Shown here: piece by piece, positions 36,318-46,236 of the stretch | Layout: each line of letters opens with the position of its first letter | How positions within the stretch are numbered: the stretch's first letter is position 1 | Source of the DNA: Methylomonas methanica | GTDB lineage: Bacteria; Pseudomonadota; Gammaproteobacteria; Methylococcales; Methylomonadaceae | DNA: 64,000 nt | Direction of reading: 5' to 3' | Assembly (NCBI GenBank): GCA_001644045.1 | Contig: LUUF01000035.1 | Location: forward strand, 1 to 64,000 | Translations under genes and position numbers: made by a program | Notes under the pieces: generated by a model | Told to the model about the DNA's origin: nothing | Seen by the model: the letters and a program-made list of their open reading frames with translations, nothing else | Databases searched by the model: none

Positions 36318-37769
36318 ATGACACTTAAGCCTCTTATTTTCAGCCTTGGCCTGATCTTGTTCTGCTCGTCGCCGCGAGCATTGGACATCGAAAAAATCCA
36401 ACTGCCGGATATGGGCGATTCCGCCGGCGCCATTATTTCACCGGCCCAGGAAAAGGAATTCGGCGAAGCATTTTTTCGCAATTTGCATCAACAAGCCGAG
36501 ATTAATCAGGATGTGGAGATCCAGCAGTACATCCAAACCATAGGCCGGCAATTGGCTTCCCACAGCGATACACCATCCAACCCCTTCCATTTTTTTGTCG
36601 TGATGGACCCTAACATCAATGCGTTTGCCGGTCCAGGCGGATACATCGGGGTCAACTCCGGCTTGATTTTGTTGACCGAAGCGGAAAGTGAGCTGGCCTC
36701 GGTAATGGCTCACGAGATTGCTCACGTTACTCAACGTCATTTATATAGATCGATCGAAAAAGCCAGCAAAATGTCGATTCCGACCGTCGCGGCCACGTTG
36801 GCGGCGATTTTAATCGGTACTCAGTCGCCCAACATGGGCCAAGCAGCTTTAATGGCCATCCAAGCCGGCAATATTCAGTTTCAAATCGACTTTACCCGCG
36901 ACCACGAAAAAGAAGCCGATCGGGTGGGTATGCAAACACTGGCCGGGGCCAATTACGACCCGCGCAGCATGCCGACTTTTTTCGAGCGCTTGCAGCAATC
37001 CACCCGTTACTACGGTAAAGGCGTACCCGAATTTTTAAGAACCCACCCGGTATCCGAAAACCGCGTCGCCGACACCCGCGGTAGAGCGGAAATTTATCCG
37101 TACCGGCAATATCCGGATTCATTAGCTTATTTGCTGACCAAAGCCAAGCTCACGGTACTGTCCGCGCAGGATAAACGCACTCCGTTACAGCATTTCACCA
37201 CGCTAGAAATGCAAGGCACGCCGGAACAAAGAGCTGTCGCTCGTTACGGCATGGGGTTGGTGCATCTGGAAAACCAACAATACGCCGAAGCTAGCGAAAT
37301 TTTTCAAAAACTCACCGCGCAATATCCGACCCAACCGCAATATATATCAGCGTTAGCCCGCACGGCCATGGATGCCCACGACTACGAAAAGGCCGGCAAA
37401 TTATTTGAAAAAGCGATCAACACCTTCCCCAGCAACGACGCGCTGAAAATCCAATATACCCGCAGCCTGGTCAAGAACGGCCAGCCGCAGCGCGCAAAGC
37501 AAGTATTGCAAAGCTTGTCGGACAGCGAGAAGGATCAGCCGTATTATTACGAACTGCTCGCGCAGATTTCCGCAGACCTTAAACAGCCTGGCGAATCGCA
37601 TCGCTACATGGCCGAATACTATTACGCCAGCGGTGAAACGGAGGCGGCGATCATGCAAATCAGATTGGCAAAACAAGAAAACGATCTAAGCTTTCAACTG
37701 CAAGCCATCCTCAACGAACGGCTAAATTTCTTTCTCAGCGAGGAAGAATCGCGCAGAGCGGAGCGTTAA
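36318..37769 (+). CDS. bepA: Periplasmic M48 metalloprotease/chaperone BepA-like, with TPR domain
   Basis: A 483-residue protein: signal peptide (LIFSLGLILFCSSPRA), M48 zinc protease domain with HEIAH (residues 132-136) and DHEKEADRVG (third ligand), then C-terminal TPR helices (QYAEASEIFQKL, DYEKAGKLFEKA). The length matches E. coli BepA (487 residues), which helps assemble or degrade outer-membrane proteins such as LptD. The ATG at 36318 starts a normal signal peptide; a longer in-frame start at 36261 is less likely. Divergent from tusD. Confidence 0.9.
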   Translation: MTLKPLIFSLGLILFCSSPRALDIEKIQLPDMGDSAGAIISPAQEKEFGEAFFRNLHQQAEINQDVEIQQYIQTIGRQLASHSDTPSNPFHFFVVMDPNINAFAGPGGYIGVNSGLILLTEAESELASVMAHEIAHVTQRHLYRSIEKASKMSIPTVAATLAAILIGTQSPNMGQAALMAIQAGNIQFQIDFTRDHEKEADRVGMQTLAGANYDPRSMPTFFERLQQSTRYYGKGVPEFLRTHPVSENRVADTRGRAEIYPYRQYPDSLAYLLTKAKLTVLSAQDKRTPLQHFTTLEMQGTPEQRAVARYGMGLVHLENQQYAEASEIFQKLTAQYPTQPQYISALARTAMDAHDYEKAGKLFEKAINTFPSNDALKIQYTRSLVKNGQPQRAKQVLQSLSDSEKDQPYYYELLAQISADLKQPGESHRYMAEYYYASGETEAAIMQIRLAKQENDLSFQLQAILNERLNFFLSEEESRRAER

Positions 37770-37940
37770 TTTTAAACATTAGAAAGCGCTGATGCGCCGT
37801 AAGCTTTTGTTTAAGAAAATTAATTTCGGGGCGAAACCATTTCCCGAATAAATATGGCTTTTTTTGTTGGACACCCGGTTTTTTTTAAAATAAACTTCGC
37901 CCACCTTTTACGGAGTGCATTCAACCTTAACGGGTTGTAT

Positions 37941-38093
37941 CTTTGAGGGGGAGGGAAGCGGCCTGTAAAAAAGGCTGATAATAATAACAATAAAATAGTA
38001 ACTGCTTGACTAAACTGCCCTAAGGCAGGCGTCCAACATAATAACAATAATAATTACAACAAACAGGACGGGCCCGCGCATAGCGGGCTTTTT
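37941..38093 (+). ncRNA. Candidate small RNA with A-rich repeats and terminator
   Basis: The 470-bp bepA-rpoZ gap holds no gene but has an ordered structure: a small hairpin (37961-37975), an unpaired A-rich run containing ATAATAACAATAA (37981-37993), a hairpin CTGCC/GGCAG (38015-38028), a second exact copy of ATAATAACAATAA (38038-38050) within a longer A-rich run, then a terminator. Repeated AAN triplets between hairpins are the pattern of Hfq distal-face binding RNAs such as CrcZ. The 5' end is not defined, and I saw no clear promoter. Confidence 0.35.
38072..38093 (+). terminator. Rho-independent terminator upstream of rpoZ
   Basis: The stem GCCCGC / GCGGGC has a 5-nt loop and is followed by TTTTT. 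An outer pairing (GACGGGC at 38068-38074 with GCCCGTC at 38097-38103) could compete with it. Confidence 0.8.
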
Positions 38094-38242
38094 ATTGCCC
38101 GTCGTTTTACTTTCGCCGCCTATCCGCTTGCAGCCTCGATTGGCCTAAGTGTGCCATTTATCTTATAATTCAACCTCCTTCGCTCGATACTGTTACAGTC
38201 TATCGGGCAAAGCTCCCCCGCAAACTCAGATAAGGCTTAATC

Positions 38243-38482
38243 ATGGCACGCGTTACCGTTGAAGATTGTTTGGAAAATGTTGAAAACCGCTTTAAGTTGG
38301 TGTTACTCGCCAGCAAAAGAGCACGGCAGCTGGAAAAAGGCGCCGATGAATTCATTCCGCGCGGCAAAGACAAAGACACCGTGTTGGCGCTTCGTGAAAT
38401 TGCCGCAGGCTTTGTTAACGAAGAAAATATCGACCGCTTGCATCGCGCGGGATACGTCTCGGAAACCCATCTGGAAATCTAA
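38243..38482 (+). CDS. rpoZ: DNA-directed RNA polymerase omega subunit
   Basis: A 79-residue protein with [30 protein letters not shown], the signature of omega, and the family's usual length. It stabilises the beta' subunit and is needed for ppGpp response in some bacteria. The spoT gene follows after 5 nt, the standard gammaproteobacterial order; gmk, often upstream, is not here. Confidence 0.96.
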   Translation: MARVTVEDCLENVENRFKLVLLASKRARQLEKGADEFIPRGKDKDTVLALREIAAGFVNEENIDRLHRAGYVSETHLEI

Positions 38483-38487
38483 CCCAT

Positions 38488-40671
38488 ATGCCCGAGATAG
38501 CTGTCAAACCCGTACCAGCGCTTCCTGCTATCGAGCATCCTGAAGAAAAACTTCTTCACCAGCTCTGCGAGATCCTGCGCAGCTATCTCGACCAAAATCA
38601 AATCAACGATGTGATCCGCGCCTATCATTTCGGCGCGGCTGCACATTCCGGGCAATTCCGCAGAAGCGGCGAAGCTTATATTTGCCATCCGGTATCCGTT
38701 GCGATCACGCTGGCCAGTATGCACATGGACCACCATGGCATCATGGCGGCGATACTGCACGATGTAATCGAAGACACCCCCATCAGCAAGGAGCAACTGG
38801 GCGAACAGTTTGGCGTCGAAGTTGCCGAGCTGGTTGACGGCGTGACCAAACTCTCCAAAATCGACAGCCGCTCCCGCGCGGAAGCGCAAGCGGAAAACGT
38901 CAGAAAAATGTTCCTGGCCATGGCGCAAGATCTGCGCGTAATTGTCGTCAAACTCGCCGACCGTTTGCACAATATGCAAACCATGGGCAATATGCCGGTC
39001 GATAAAAAGCGCCGTATTGCCAAGGAAACGCTGGAAATTTACGCCCCAATCGCTAATCGGCTGGGCATGAACGACGTACGGCATCAACTGGAATCGCTGG
39101 GCTTTAAAGCGCTCTACCCTAACCGATTTACGGCCATCAATAATGCCGTGAAAAAATCGCGGGGTAACCGTAAAGAAATCATCGATACCATTCAGAATGC
39201 CATCCAAAATCGTCTAAACGAATCCAACTTGGACGGTGCGGTAGCCGGGCGAGAAAAAAACATCGCCAGCATTTATCAAAAAATGCTTAGCAAACGCATT
39301 TCTTTTACCGACGTATTCGACGTCTACGCTTTCCGGATTTATTGCCAACAAGTCGACGACTGTTACCGGGCTTTAGGTTGCGTACATAATTTATATAAAC
39401 CCGTCCCCGGCCGCTTCAAGGACTACATAGCACTACCCAAAGCCAACGGCTATCAGTCGCTGCATACGATATTGATAGGGCCTTACGGCGTGCCTATCGA
39501 AATTCAGATTCGCACTCACGAAATGCATCGTCTTTCGGAATCGGGGATTGCCGCGCATTGGCTATATAAATCCGATAACGATAAAAGCGAAACCATCCAG
39601 GCCCGCGCCAACGAATGGCTGCGCGATTTACTGGAAATCCAAAAATCCGCCGGCGATTCGCTGGAATTCATCGACAACCTGAAAGTCGACCTTTTCCCGC
39701 AAGAAGTTTTCGTGTTTACCCCCAAGGGCAAGATCATCAAACTGCCGCGCGGCGCGACTATCGTCGACTTCGCCTACCTGGTGCATACTGACGTCGGCAA
39801 CGCCTGTATTTCCGCGCGCATCGACAAGAAACTGGTACCGCTACAAACCAAACTGGAAAACGGCATGACGGTGGAAGTGATCACCGCCACCTGGGCAAGA
39901 CCCAACCCCCTGTGGTTGAACTACGTCACCACCGCCAAGGCCCGCAGCTGCATCCGCGCCTACCTGAAAAACTTCAATCAGCAGGAAGCGATTAATCTTG
40001 GCCGCCGCCTGCTGGAAAAAGAATTGCAGAGCCTGGGTATTCAACTGGAAAATGTCGATAACACCCGCATCATTCAGGTGTTACAGGTTTTGAAAAAGCA
40101 CTCGATGAACGAGTTACTGGAAGACATCGGCCTGGGCAATCGCATGCCTTTCCTGGTAGCCAAACGCATCAGCCAAACCGATGTAAACGCGGCCGTCAAA
40201 CTCGACGACAACGAATCCACTCATAAAACTCCTTTGATCATCAAAGGCACCGAGGGCATCGTAGTCAGCCTGGCCAAATGCTGTCGGCCGATTCCCGGCG
40301 ACTCGATTATCGGCTTCTTTAACCCAGGCAAGGGCATCGTCGTTCATCACCACGAATGCCGTAACAGCAACGAAGTCAGAAAAAAACAGACTACCTGGCT
40401 GGATGTGGAGTGGAGCCCGGAAGCCAGCGGCGAATTCCCCGCCGAAATTCGCATCGAATTGTTAAATCAACGCGGCTCGCTGGCCACCATCGCCTCGACC
40501 ATCTCCAGCATGGATTCCAATATCGAAAACATTACCGTGGTCAGCCAGGACGACCGCGTCTCGGTAGACTTGCTGACCCTGGCCGTGAAGGATCGCGTGC
40601 ATCTGGCCACTATCATCCGCAAGCTGAAAAAACTCTCCATCGTTTTAAAAATTACCCGCATCAAGGCATAG
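38488..40671 (+). CDS. spoT: Bifunctional (p)ppGpp synthetase/hydrolase
   Basis: A 727-residue Rel/Spo homologue. The HD hydrolase domain has ILHDVIEDT near residue 87. The synthetase domain contains [19 protein letters not shown], where RFKD is the RxKD form of bifunctional enzymes. Then come TGS ([25 protein letters not shown]), a zinc-finger/helical region with [10 protein letters not shown], and a C-terminal ACT domain. It sets ppGpp levels in starvation. Co-transcribed with rpoZ and ridA. Confidence 0.96.
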   Translation: MPEIAVKPVPALPAIEHPEEKLLHQLCEILRSYLDQNQINDVIRAYHFGAAAHSGQFRRSGEAYICHPVSVAITLASMHMDHHGIMAAILHDVIEDTPISKEQLGEQFGVEVAELVDGVTKLSKIDSRSRAEAQAENVRKMFLAMAQDLRVIVVKLADRLHNMQTMGNMPVDKKRRIAKETLEIYAPIANRLGMNDVRHQLESLGFKALYPNRFTAINNAVKKSRGNRKEIIDTIQNAIQNRLNESNLDGAVAGREKNIASIYQKMLSKRISFTDVFDVYAFRIYCQQVDDCYRALGCVHNLYKPVPGRFKDYIALPKANGYQSLHTILIGPYGVPIEIQIRTHEMHRLSESGIAAHWLYKSDNDKSETIQARANEWLRDLLEIQKSAGDSLEFIDNLKVDLFPQEVFVFTPKGKIIKLPRGATIVDFAYLVHTDVGNACISARIDKKLVPLQTKLENGMTVEVITATWARPNPLWLNYVTTAKARSCIRAYLKNFNQQEAINLGRRLLEKELQSLGIQLENVDNTRIIQVLQVLKKHSMNELLEDIGLGNRMPFLVAKRISQTDVNAAVKLDDNESTHKTPLIIKGTEGIVVSLAKCCRPIPGDSIIGFFNPGKGIVVHHHECRNSNEVRKKQTTWLDVEWSPEASGEFPAEIRIELLNQRGSLATIASTISSMDSNIENITVVSQDDRVSVDLLTLAVKDRVHLATIIRKLKKLSIVLKITRIKA

Positions 40672-40672
40672 C

Positions 40673-41068
40673 ATGAACAAGGAAATCATCTCCACGCCAC
40701 TGGCCCCGCAAGCCATCGGCACCTATTCGCAAGCCATCAAAGTCGGCGAGACTGTTTATTTGTCCGGACAAATCCCGCTTGACCCGGAGACCATGCAAGT
40801 CGTGGACGGTGACATCGCCGTGCACATCCGCCGAGTATTCGATAACCTGAAAGCGGTAGCCGAGGCCGCCGGCGGCGACTTCAACGACATCGTCAAACTT
40901 AATGTGTTTCTGACCGATTTGACTAACTTTCCTATCGTCAACGAAATCATGGCCGAATATTTCAGCCAACCCTACCCCGCCCGAGCCGCGATTGGCGTTG
41001 CAGCATTACCCAAAGGCGTTGGTGTGGAAATGGACGGTGTGATGGTATTGCGCAACGAATACTACTGA
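40673..41068 (+). CDS. ridA: RidA family enamine/imine deaminase
   Basis: A 131-residue protein of normal length with [13 protein letters not shown], the substrate-binding arginine in [14 protein letters not shown], and a conserved Glu in GVEMDGV. RidA hydrolyses reactive 2-aminoacrylate formed by PLP enzymes. It starts 1 nt after spoT. Confidence 0.93.
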   Translation: MNKEIISTPLAPQAIGTYSQAIKVGETVYLSGQIPLDPETMQVVDGDIAVHIRRVFDNLKAVAEAAGGDFNDIVKLNVFLTDLTNFPIVNEIMAEYFSQPYPARAAIGVAALPKGVGVEMDGVMVLRNEYY

Positions 41069-41110
41069 TCCAGCCGGCGAGGCGCTTTAATTCGCCCCGT
41101 TTGTTTATTC

Positions 41111-43198
41111 ATGAATCATCCGGAACCGCATAAACAGCCTGTCACCGCGCTGACAGGCATCGGTCCGCAATCCGCCGCCCGCCTGGAAAAACTGGGTATC
41201 CATACCCTCCAAGACCTGCTGTTTCACCTGCCCCTACGCTACCAGGATCGCAGCCGCATCGTGCCCATATCCCACTTATTACCGGGCATGACCACGTTGG
41301 TCTGCGGCACGGTGGAATTTACAGACAGCATCCAACGCGGCCGTCCCAGCGTGATTTGCCGTATCGCCGACGACAGCGGCAGCTTGTCGATCCGGTTTTT
41401 CCATTTCACAGTGCAACAAAGCCAACAACTAAAACCCGGCACCCTGCTCGGCTGTTTCGGCGAAATTCGTTACGGTTACAACGGCCTGGAGATGGTGCAT
41501 CCGGAATACAAAATTGTCGCTGCCGCGGAGCAACTACTGGAAGCAACGCTGACGCCGGTTTACCCGCTGACCGAAGGCATTTCCCAATCCGCACTCCGCA
41601 AAGCCATCAAACAGGCGTTAACGCTATGTTTAGCAAGCGACAGCGCGATTACAGATTGGCTGCCGGCTAATTTGTTGACCGAGCATGGTTACCCTTCCCT
41701 CAACGACGCGCTACAAACCCTACACAATCCGCCACCGCATTTGTCGGCGGAGATCATCAACGGCGGCTCATTGCCCGCGTTAAAACGCCTGGTTTTTGAA
41801 GAGTTTCTGGCCCACCATCTGGCGCTGCTGCAAGGCAAATTGGCTTACAAGAGTTGGCAGTCGCCGGTTTTTGACATAAACCAGGCTGTCAAACAAGCCT
41901 TCCTGGAAGGCTTGCCGTTTCAATTGACCGCTGCGCAACAGCGAGTGACCACCGAAATCGAAAGCGATTGCCGCCTAGCGCAACCCATGCTGCGCCTCGT
42001 GCAAGGCGATGTCGGTTCCGGCAAAACCGTGGTAGCGGCTTTGGCAAGCTTACTGGCGCTGAACTCGGGTTATCAAGTCGCGATCATGGCGCCCACGGAA
42101 TTATTAGCCGAACAGCACTTTCGTAACTTCAGCCTATGGTTCGCCGAAACCGGCCACCAAGTACTGTTTCTGACCGGCCAATTGAAAGGTAAATCCCGGC
42201 AAGCCACTTTGGATGCCCTGGCGGACGGCTCGGCCAATATCGTGATCGGCACGCACGCGCTATTTCAAGAAAGCGTGCATTTTCATAAGCTGGGCTTGAT
42301 CGTCATCGACGAACAGCATCGCTTCGGCGTCCATCAGCGCCTGGCCCTGCGCGAAAAAGGCCAGCATGGCGGCCTAAGACCGCATCAATTGATCATGACG
42401 GCCACGCCCATTCCGCGCACGCTGGCGATGCTGCAATATTCCGACCTGGACATTTCCATCATCGACGAGCTACCCCCCGGCCGTAAACCCATCGCCACCA
42501 GTGTGATTTCCTCGGAACGCCGGGAAGAAGTGATCGGCCGTATCGAGCATTGGGTCGCGCAGCAACGCCAAGCCTATTGGGTATGTACCCTAATCGAGGA
42601 ATCGGAAGTCCTGCAATGCGAGGCAGCCGAGAAAACCGCCGCCTATCTATGCCAAACCCTGCCGAACGTGCGTGTCGGTCTGGTGCATGGCCGGATGAAA
42701 GCCGCCGAAAAAGACGCGGTGATGCACGCCTTTAAAAATCGCGATTGCGATTTACTGGTCGCTACCACGGTGATAGAAGTCGGTGTGGACGTGCCCAACG
42801 CCGGCCTGATGATCATCGAAAACCCGGAGCGTTTGGGTTTGTCGCAATTGCATCAATTACGCGGGCGGGTTGGCCGCGGCAATCAGGATAGCTATTGCCT
42901 GTTACTTTATCAAGCGCCGCTCTCGCAAGCAGGCAAACAACGCCTGGCTATATTGAAAGAAAGCAATGACGGCTTCGTGATCGCCGAAAAAGACCTGGAA
43001 TTGCGCGGCCCCGGCGAAGTAATGGGTACGCGCCAAACCGGGCAGATTCAATTCAAAATCGCCGACCTAGAACGCGACAGCGGCCTGCTGGAGCTGATCC
43101 CGGCCGCCGCGCAATTAATCCATCGCCACCACCCAGACGCCATTCAACCGCTGATCCAACGCTGGATCGGCCATAGCCGCCATTACGCCGAGGTTTAA
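41111..43198 (+). CDS. recG: ATP-dependent DNA helicase RecG
   Basis: A 695-residue helicase with an N-terminal wedge OB-fold domain (residues ~60-165), Walker A LVQGDVGSGKT near residue 305, DEQHRFG (motif II), MTATPIPRT (III), QLRGRVGRG (VI) and the C-terminal TRG-type segment. It reverses stalled forks and processes branched DNA. The order spoT-ridA-recG is typical; ubiC follows after 3 nt. Confidence 0.95.
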   Translation: MNHPEPHKQPVTALTGIGPQSAARLEKLGIHTLQDLLFHLPLRYQDRSRIVPISHLLPGMTTLVCGTVEFTDSIQRGRPSVICRIADDSGSLSIRFFHFTVQQSQQLKPGTLLGCFGEIRYGYNGLEMVHPEYKIVAAAEQLLEATLTPVYPLTEGISQSALRKAIKQALTLCLASDSAITDWLPANLLTEHGYPSLNDALQTLHNPPPHLSAEIINGGSLPALKRLVFEEFLAHHLALLQGKLAYKSWQSPVFDINQAVKQAFLEGLPFQLTAAQQRVTTEIESDCRLAQPMLRLVQGDVGSGKTVVAALASLLALNSGYQVAIMAPTELLAEQHFRNFSLWFAETGHQVLFLTGQLKGKSRQATLDALADGSANIVIGTHALFQESVHFHKLGLIVIDEQHRFGVHQRLALREKGQHGGLRPHQLIMTATPIPRTLAMLQYSDLDISIIDELPPGRKPIATSVISSERREEVIGRIEHWVAQQRQAYWVCTLIEESEVLQCEAAEKTAAYLCQTLPNVRVGLVHGRMKAAEKDAVMHAFKNRDCDLLVATTVIEVGVDVPNAGLMIIENPERLGLSQLHQLRGRVGRGNQDSYCLLLYQAPLSQAGKQRLAILKESNDGFVIAEKDLELRGPGEVMGTRQTGQIQFKIADLERDSGLLELIPAAAQLIHRHHPDAIQPLIQRWIGHSRHYAEV

Positions 43199-43201
43199 CG
43201 C

Positions 43202-43780
43202 TTGCCCGACAAAAGTTTTTTATTCAGCCGTCCGCCCGTATGGAAAAGCCTTGAACAAAGCAGCCAACGGCAACTGCCGGATAATCTGCAATCCTGGCTC
43301 AATGAAACCGGCTCGCTGACCAAACGTCTGCGCGGTATACATGGCAACCGTTTCGGCGTAAAAGTGTTATTTCACCGCTGGAAGCCGGCTTTCATAGACG
43401 AATGCCGGCTATTAGGCTTGCCGCCGTGTCGTTATCAATTGATCCGTGAAGTGATGTTGCATGCCAATGGCGTGCCTTTGGTGCTGGCCCGCACCATTCT
43501 GCCGGAACCAACCATAGAAATCGCCCACCGCAACCTGTCCCACCTCGGCACTCGACCGTTGGGCGAGGTGATCTTCGCCTATCCGGATTTGGAGCGCCGC
43601 CAGCGGCAATTTAGTCGAGCCGACAGCAACATTTGGTCGTCAGGTCTGCAAGCGGAGGTTGGTGTTGACGATGCTATTTGGGGGCGACGAACGGTTTACG
43701 CGATCCATCGGCAACCGTTGCTGGTGGCGGAGTTTTTTTTACCTGCGGTGCTGGCGCCGGCAGTTGAACACACACCGTAA
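43202..43780 (+). CDS. ubiC: Chorismate-pyruvate lyase
   Basis: A 192-residue protein matching UbiC: RLRGIHGNRFGVKVLFHRW, REVMLHANGVPLVLARTILPEPT and the LGTRPLGEVIF segment. It makes 4-hydroxybenzoate for ubiquinone. The start is a TTG three nt after recG; no ATG or GTG fits better. ubiA is not adjacent. Confidence 0.9.
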   Translation: MPDKSFLFSRPPVWKSLEQSSQRQLPDNLQSWLNETGSLTKRLRGIHGNRFGVKVLFHRWKPAFIDECRLLGLPPCRYQLIREVMLHANGVPLVLARTILPEPTIEIAHRNLSHLGTRPLGEVIFAYPDLERRQRQFSRADSNIWSSGLQAEVGVDDAIWGRRTVYAIHRQPLLVAEFFLPAVLAPAVEHTP

Positions 43781-43793
43781 ATCGTTAAGCCGT

Positions 43794-44465
43794 TTATTCA
43801 AAAATCTTGAATATCACTTCGGCTACAGACGCCACTAAATCACCATCTACGCTCTGTTCGCCGTAGCTTTGTTGCGGCCGAGAATAGTCTTTCCGAAAGG
43901 CCTTTTTGAATTGCTCGGAACTGGCTTTTTCTTGTTTGGCAGCGATTTTTTGCTGATTCAAAATCTGGCCGCCGGCTTTTTTCCACTCCAACAGGTGACT
44001 GATTTGCCCGCCATCCAGCCAAATGCCATGGCTTCTGCATTGGTCGATAATCACACCGCTGCGATAGCCGTAGATCACCCGATTCATTAACACCTGGCAC
44101 ACCGGGCATTTAAGATATTTTACGGTGGCATTTTGCGGATAACGGTCCTGATTGATGTTGCTCAGCAGTTCTAAATTAACGGTAACGACCGGCGCTACCG
44201 CGCTATCCAACAACGTTTCTATTTCACCAGGATCGAAAAACAAGCCGTAACAGTTGGCGCAACGCTCGATATGCAAGGAACCGGCGGCATCCAGGCTAAT
44301 GGTTTGCAGGCTTTGTGCGCATTCCGGGCAAACTCGCTCGCTGGTGGAATCGATGACTTGATAGTCGTGCTTGCCTAGCAGATCAATATCGTTGCGGACC
44401 CCGCAATAACTACAATATTGCGTGTTGGCGGGTAACGGAGCAGAACAACTCGTACAGTTGGCCAT
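43794..44465 (-). CDS. Zinc-ribbon (TFIIB-type) protein
   Basis: A 223-residue protein with three zinc-finger-like units: CTSC..CSYC at residues 4-21, CPEC..CANC at ~46-75, and CPVC...CRSHGIWLDGG at ~120-150 (zf-TFIIB type). The C-terminal part is charged and helical. It is translated directly after the SPFH-SHOCT gene (1-nt gap); the pair recurs in other bacteria. The exact role is unknown; it could be a partner in membrane-microdomain or stress function. Confidence 0.78.
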   Translation of the reverse strand: MANCTSCSAPLPANTQYCSYCGVRNDIDLLGKHDYQVIDSTSERVCPECAQSLQTISLDAAGSLHIERCANCYGLFFDPGEIETLLDSAVAPVVTVNLELLSNINQDRYPQNATVKYLKCPVCQVLMNRVIYGYRSGVIIDQCRSHGIWLDGGQISHLLEWKKAGGQILNQQKIAAKQEKASSEQFKKAFRKDYSRPQQSYGEQSVDGDLVASVAEVIFKIFE

Positions 44466-44466
44466 G

Positions 44467-45477
44467 CTAAAACTTAGCCAATATTTGTTGTTTCTTGGCG
44501 GCGTATTCGGCTTCGGTAATCAGCTGCGCCTCGAATAACTGCTTCAACTCGGTCAGCTTGGCGACGGTTTGATTGTTATCGGCAGCGACTGCGGGATTCG
44601 CCGCCCCTAGGGATTGCGCCATGCCTTGCCCCAAGCCGATGCCGGCCCCCATTCCCATACCAAGGCCAGCCCCGCCGCCTTCGTTGCGAGCAGCGTCACG
44701 TAAGGCATCCAGCTGCTGCACCTTGGCGTAATCCAGACCCACCGCTTGCGCGGCTTGCGCTTCAGCAGTCAAATCGGCAATACGATTGATGCGACGCAAG
44801 GTATCTTCATCAAAATCGGTGCCTTCGATGCGAAAATCGCTAATGCTAAAGCCCAGCTTACGAAACACGATAGCCAGCTTAATGGCTATGCCCCGGGCTA
44901 TTTCGTCACGATTGGCGTCGATGTCCGCAAAACTATGCTGACATTCCGCCAGATAATCGGAAATGGGGTTGATGATCCGCGCCGAGAGAATGTTGCGGAA
45001 ATCGTCTATGCGCATCTGGTTGTGGCTGCCGACAATACTCACGAAGAAATCTCCGGGGTCGGCTATCTGGTAGCTATAGTTGCCGTAGGCTTTTAACGCG
45101 ACCGGAAAATGATACTTCGGATCCTGATATTTTATCGGCGAGGTAGTGCCCCACTTCTGATCGAGAATCTTGGTTTTGCGGAAGAAATAAATTCCTACCT
45201 TGTGCTCGCTTTCGAAAAACTGCATGAATTTCTTGATCGTGGTCCAGAACGGCACGTTATCGGTCTCTAGGTTGATCATGCACTGGTCTTCGATAATCGC
45301 CTTGACTTGCCCCTGATACACAAAAATACAGCCCTGCCCCGGACCGACAATCAATTTTGAGGCATTTTTGATTTCGTCGCCGTTTTCAGTCCATTGAGCC
45401 AACAACAGATCGGGATCGGGATTTTCCCATTCGATAACCGAACGCAGTTGCCGTTTGATGCCGTCTATGAATGCCAT
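44467..45477 (-). CDS. SPFH-domain (virion core protein-like) protein with C-terminal SHOCT
   Basis: A 336-residue protein beginning MAFIDGIKRQLRSVIEWENPDPDLLL, typical of the YdjI-like SPFH subgroup. The SPFH core runs to about residue 250, followed by a Gly/Met-rich linker (GAGLGMGMGAGIGLGQG) and a SHOCT domain (LTELKQLFEAQLITEAEYAAKKQQIL). The ATG at 45477 is chosen because GAGGG precedes it; an in-frame start at 45564 lies under the divergent carbonic anhydrase start. Confidence 0.85.
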   Translation of the reverse strand: MAFIDGIKRQLRSVIEWENPDPDLLLAQWTENGDEIKNASKLIVGPGQGCIFVYQGQVKAIIEDQCMINLETDNVPFWTTIKKFMQFFESEHKVGIYFFRKTKILDQKWGTTSPIKYQDPKYHFPVALKAYGNYSYQIADPGDFFVSIVGSHNQMRIDDFRNILSARIINPISDYLAECQHSFADIDANRDEIARGIAIKLAIVFRKLGFSISDFRIEGTDFDEDTLRRINRIADLTAEAQAAQAVGLDYAKVQQLDALRDAARNEGGGAGLGMGMGAGIGLGQGMAQSLGAANPAVAADNNQTVAKLTELKQLFEAQLITEAEYAAKKQQILAKF

Positions 45478-45557
45478 TACTACCCTCGCTGGACTGGAGA
45501 AGAATCGATTAATTGCGTAACATCGCGGTTTAATTATGGCAAAAAACTGGAGTTGCG

Positions 45558-46097
45558 GTGGCAATCAGAACATATAAAGGCAAACAGCCGGAAGTCGGCA
45601 AAAACGTGTATATCGACGAAGCAGCGGTCGTGATCGGCGATGTGACAATCGGTGACGATGTATCGGTGTGGCCAACCACGGTGATACGCGGCGATGTGGA
45701 AGCCATTACCATCGGCGACGGCACCAACGTTCAGGACGGCTCGGTATTACATGTCTCTCACGCAGGCGACTATTCGCCGCAAGGTCATCCTTTAACAATC
45801 GGCAAAGGCGTCACCATCGGTCATCGCACCGTAGTGCATGCCTGTACGATAGGCAATTATTGCCTTATCGGCATAGGCGCGATTGTGATGGACGATGCCG
45901 AACTGGGAGATTATCTGATGTTGGGCGCCGGCGCATTGGTGCCGCCCGGCAAAAAACTGGAAGGGGGCTTTTTGTATGTCGGCACGCCGGCCAAGCAAAT
46001 CCGGGCTTTGACCGACTCCGAAAAAGCCTTTCTGGAGTATTCTGCAAAACATTACGTAAAGTTGAAAAACGACTATTTGGCCGAATCCGCAATATAA
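45558..46097 (+). CDS. Gamma-class carbonic anhydrase family protein
   Basis: A 179-residue left-handed beta-helix protein with hexapeptide repeats (VVIGDVTIGDDVSVWP, ITIGDGTNVQDGSVLHV) and the zinc-ligand segments HVSHAGDY and GHRTVVHACTIG. It is similar to YrdA/CaiE-type proteins. The start is a GTG with GGAG upstream. Whether it hydrates CO2 cannot be told from sequence. Confidence 0.88.
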   Translation: MAIRTYKGKQPEVGKNVYIDEAAVVIGDVTIGDDVSVWPTTVIRGDVEAITIGDGTNVQDGSVLHVSHAGDYSPQGHPLTIGKGVTIGHRTVVHACTIGNYCLIGIGAIVMDDAELGDYLMLGAGALVPPGKKLEGGFLYVGTPAKQIRALTDSEKAFLEYSAKHYVKLKNDYLAESAI

Positions 46098-46236
46098 ACA
46101 CTGTTTTGTGTAGCCGAAACGTTTCTTAAAACAGCTCACACTTCTCCAGACTAGCCACTGGCTCGCATCGGACTTTTACTATCTTGTTAACTAGCCGACT
46201 TGGATGCTTTGCCGGCCAGTTCCCAGCTTGCATTTG

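Noticed and set aside
37820-38047. 75-codon frame on the minus strand in the bepA-rpoZ gap
   Set aside because: It lies over the A-rich repeat region proposed as a small RNA and has neither a ribosome binding site nor a family signature.
38479-39207. 242-codon frame antisense to spoT
   Set aside because: Antisense to conserved HD and synthetase domains; no ribosome binding site or family signature.
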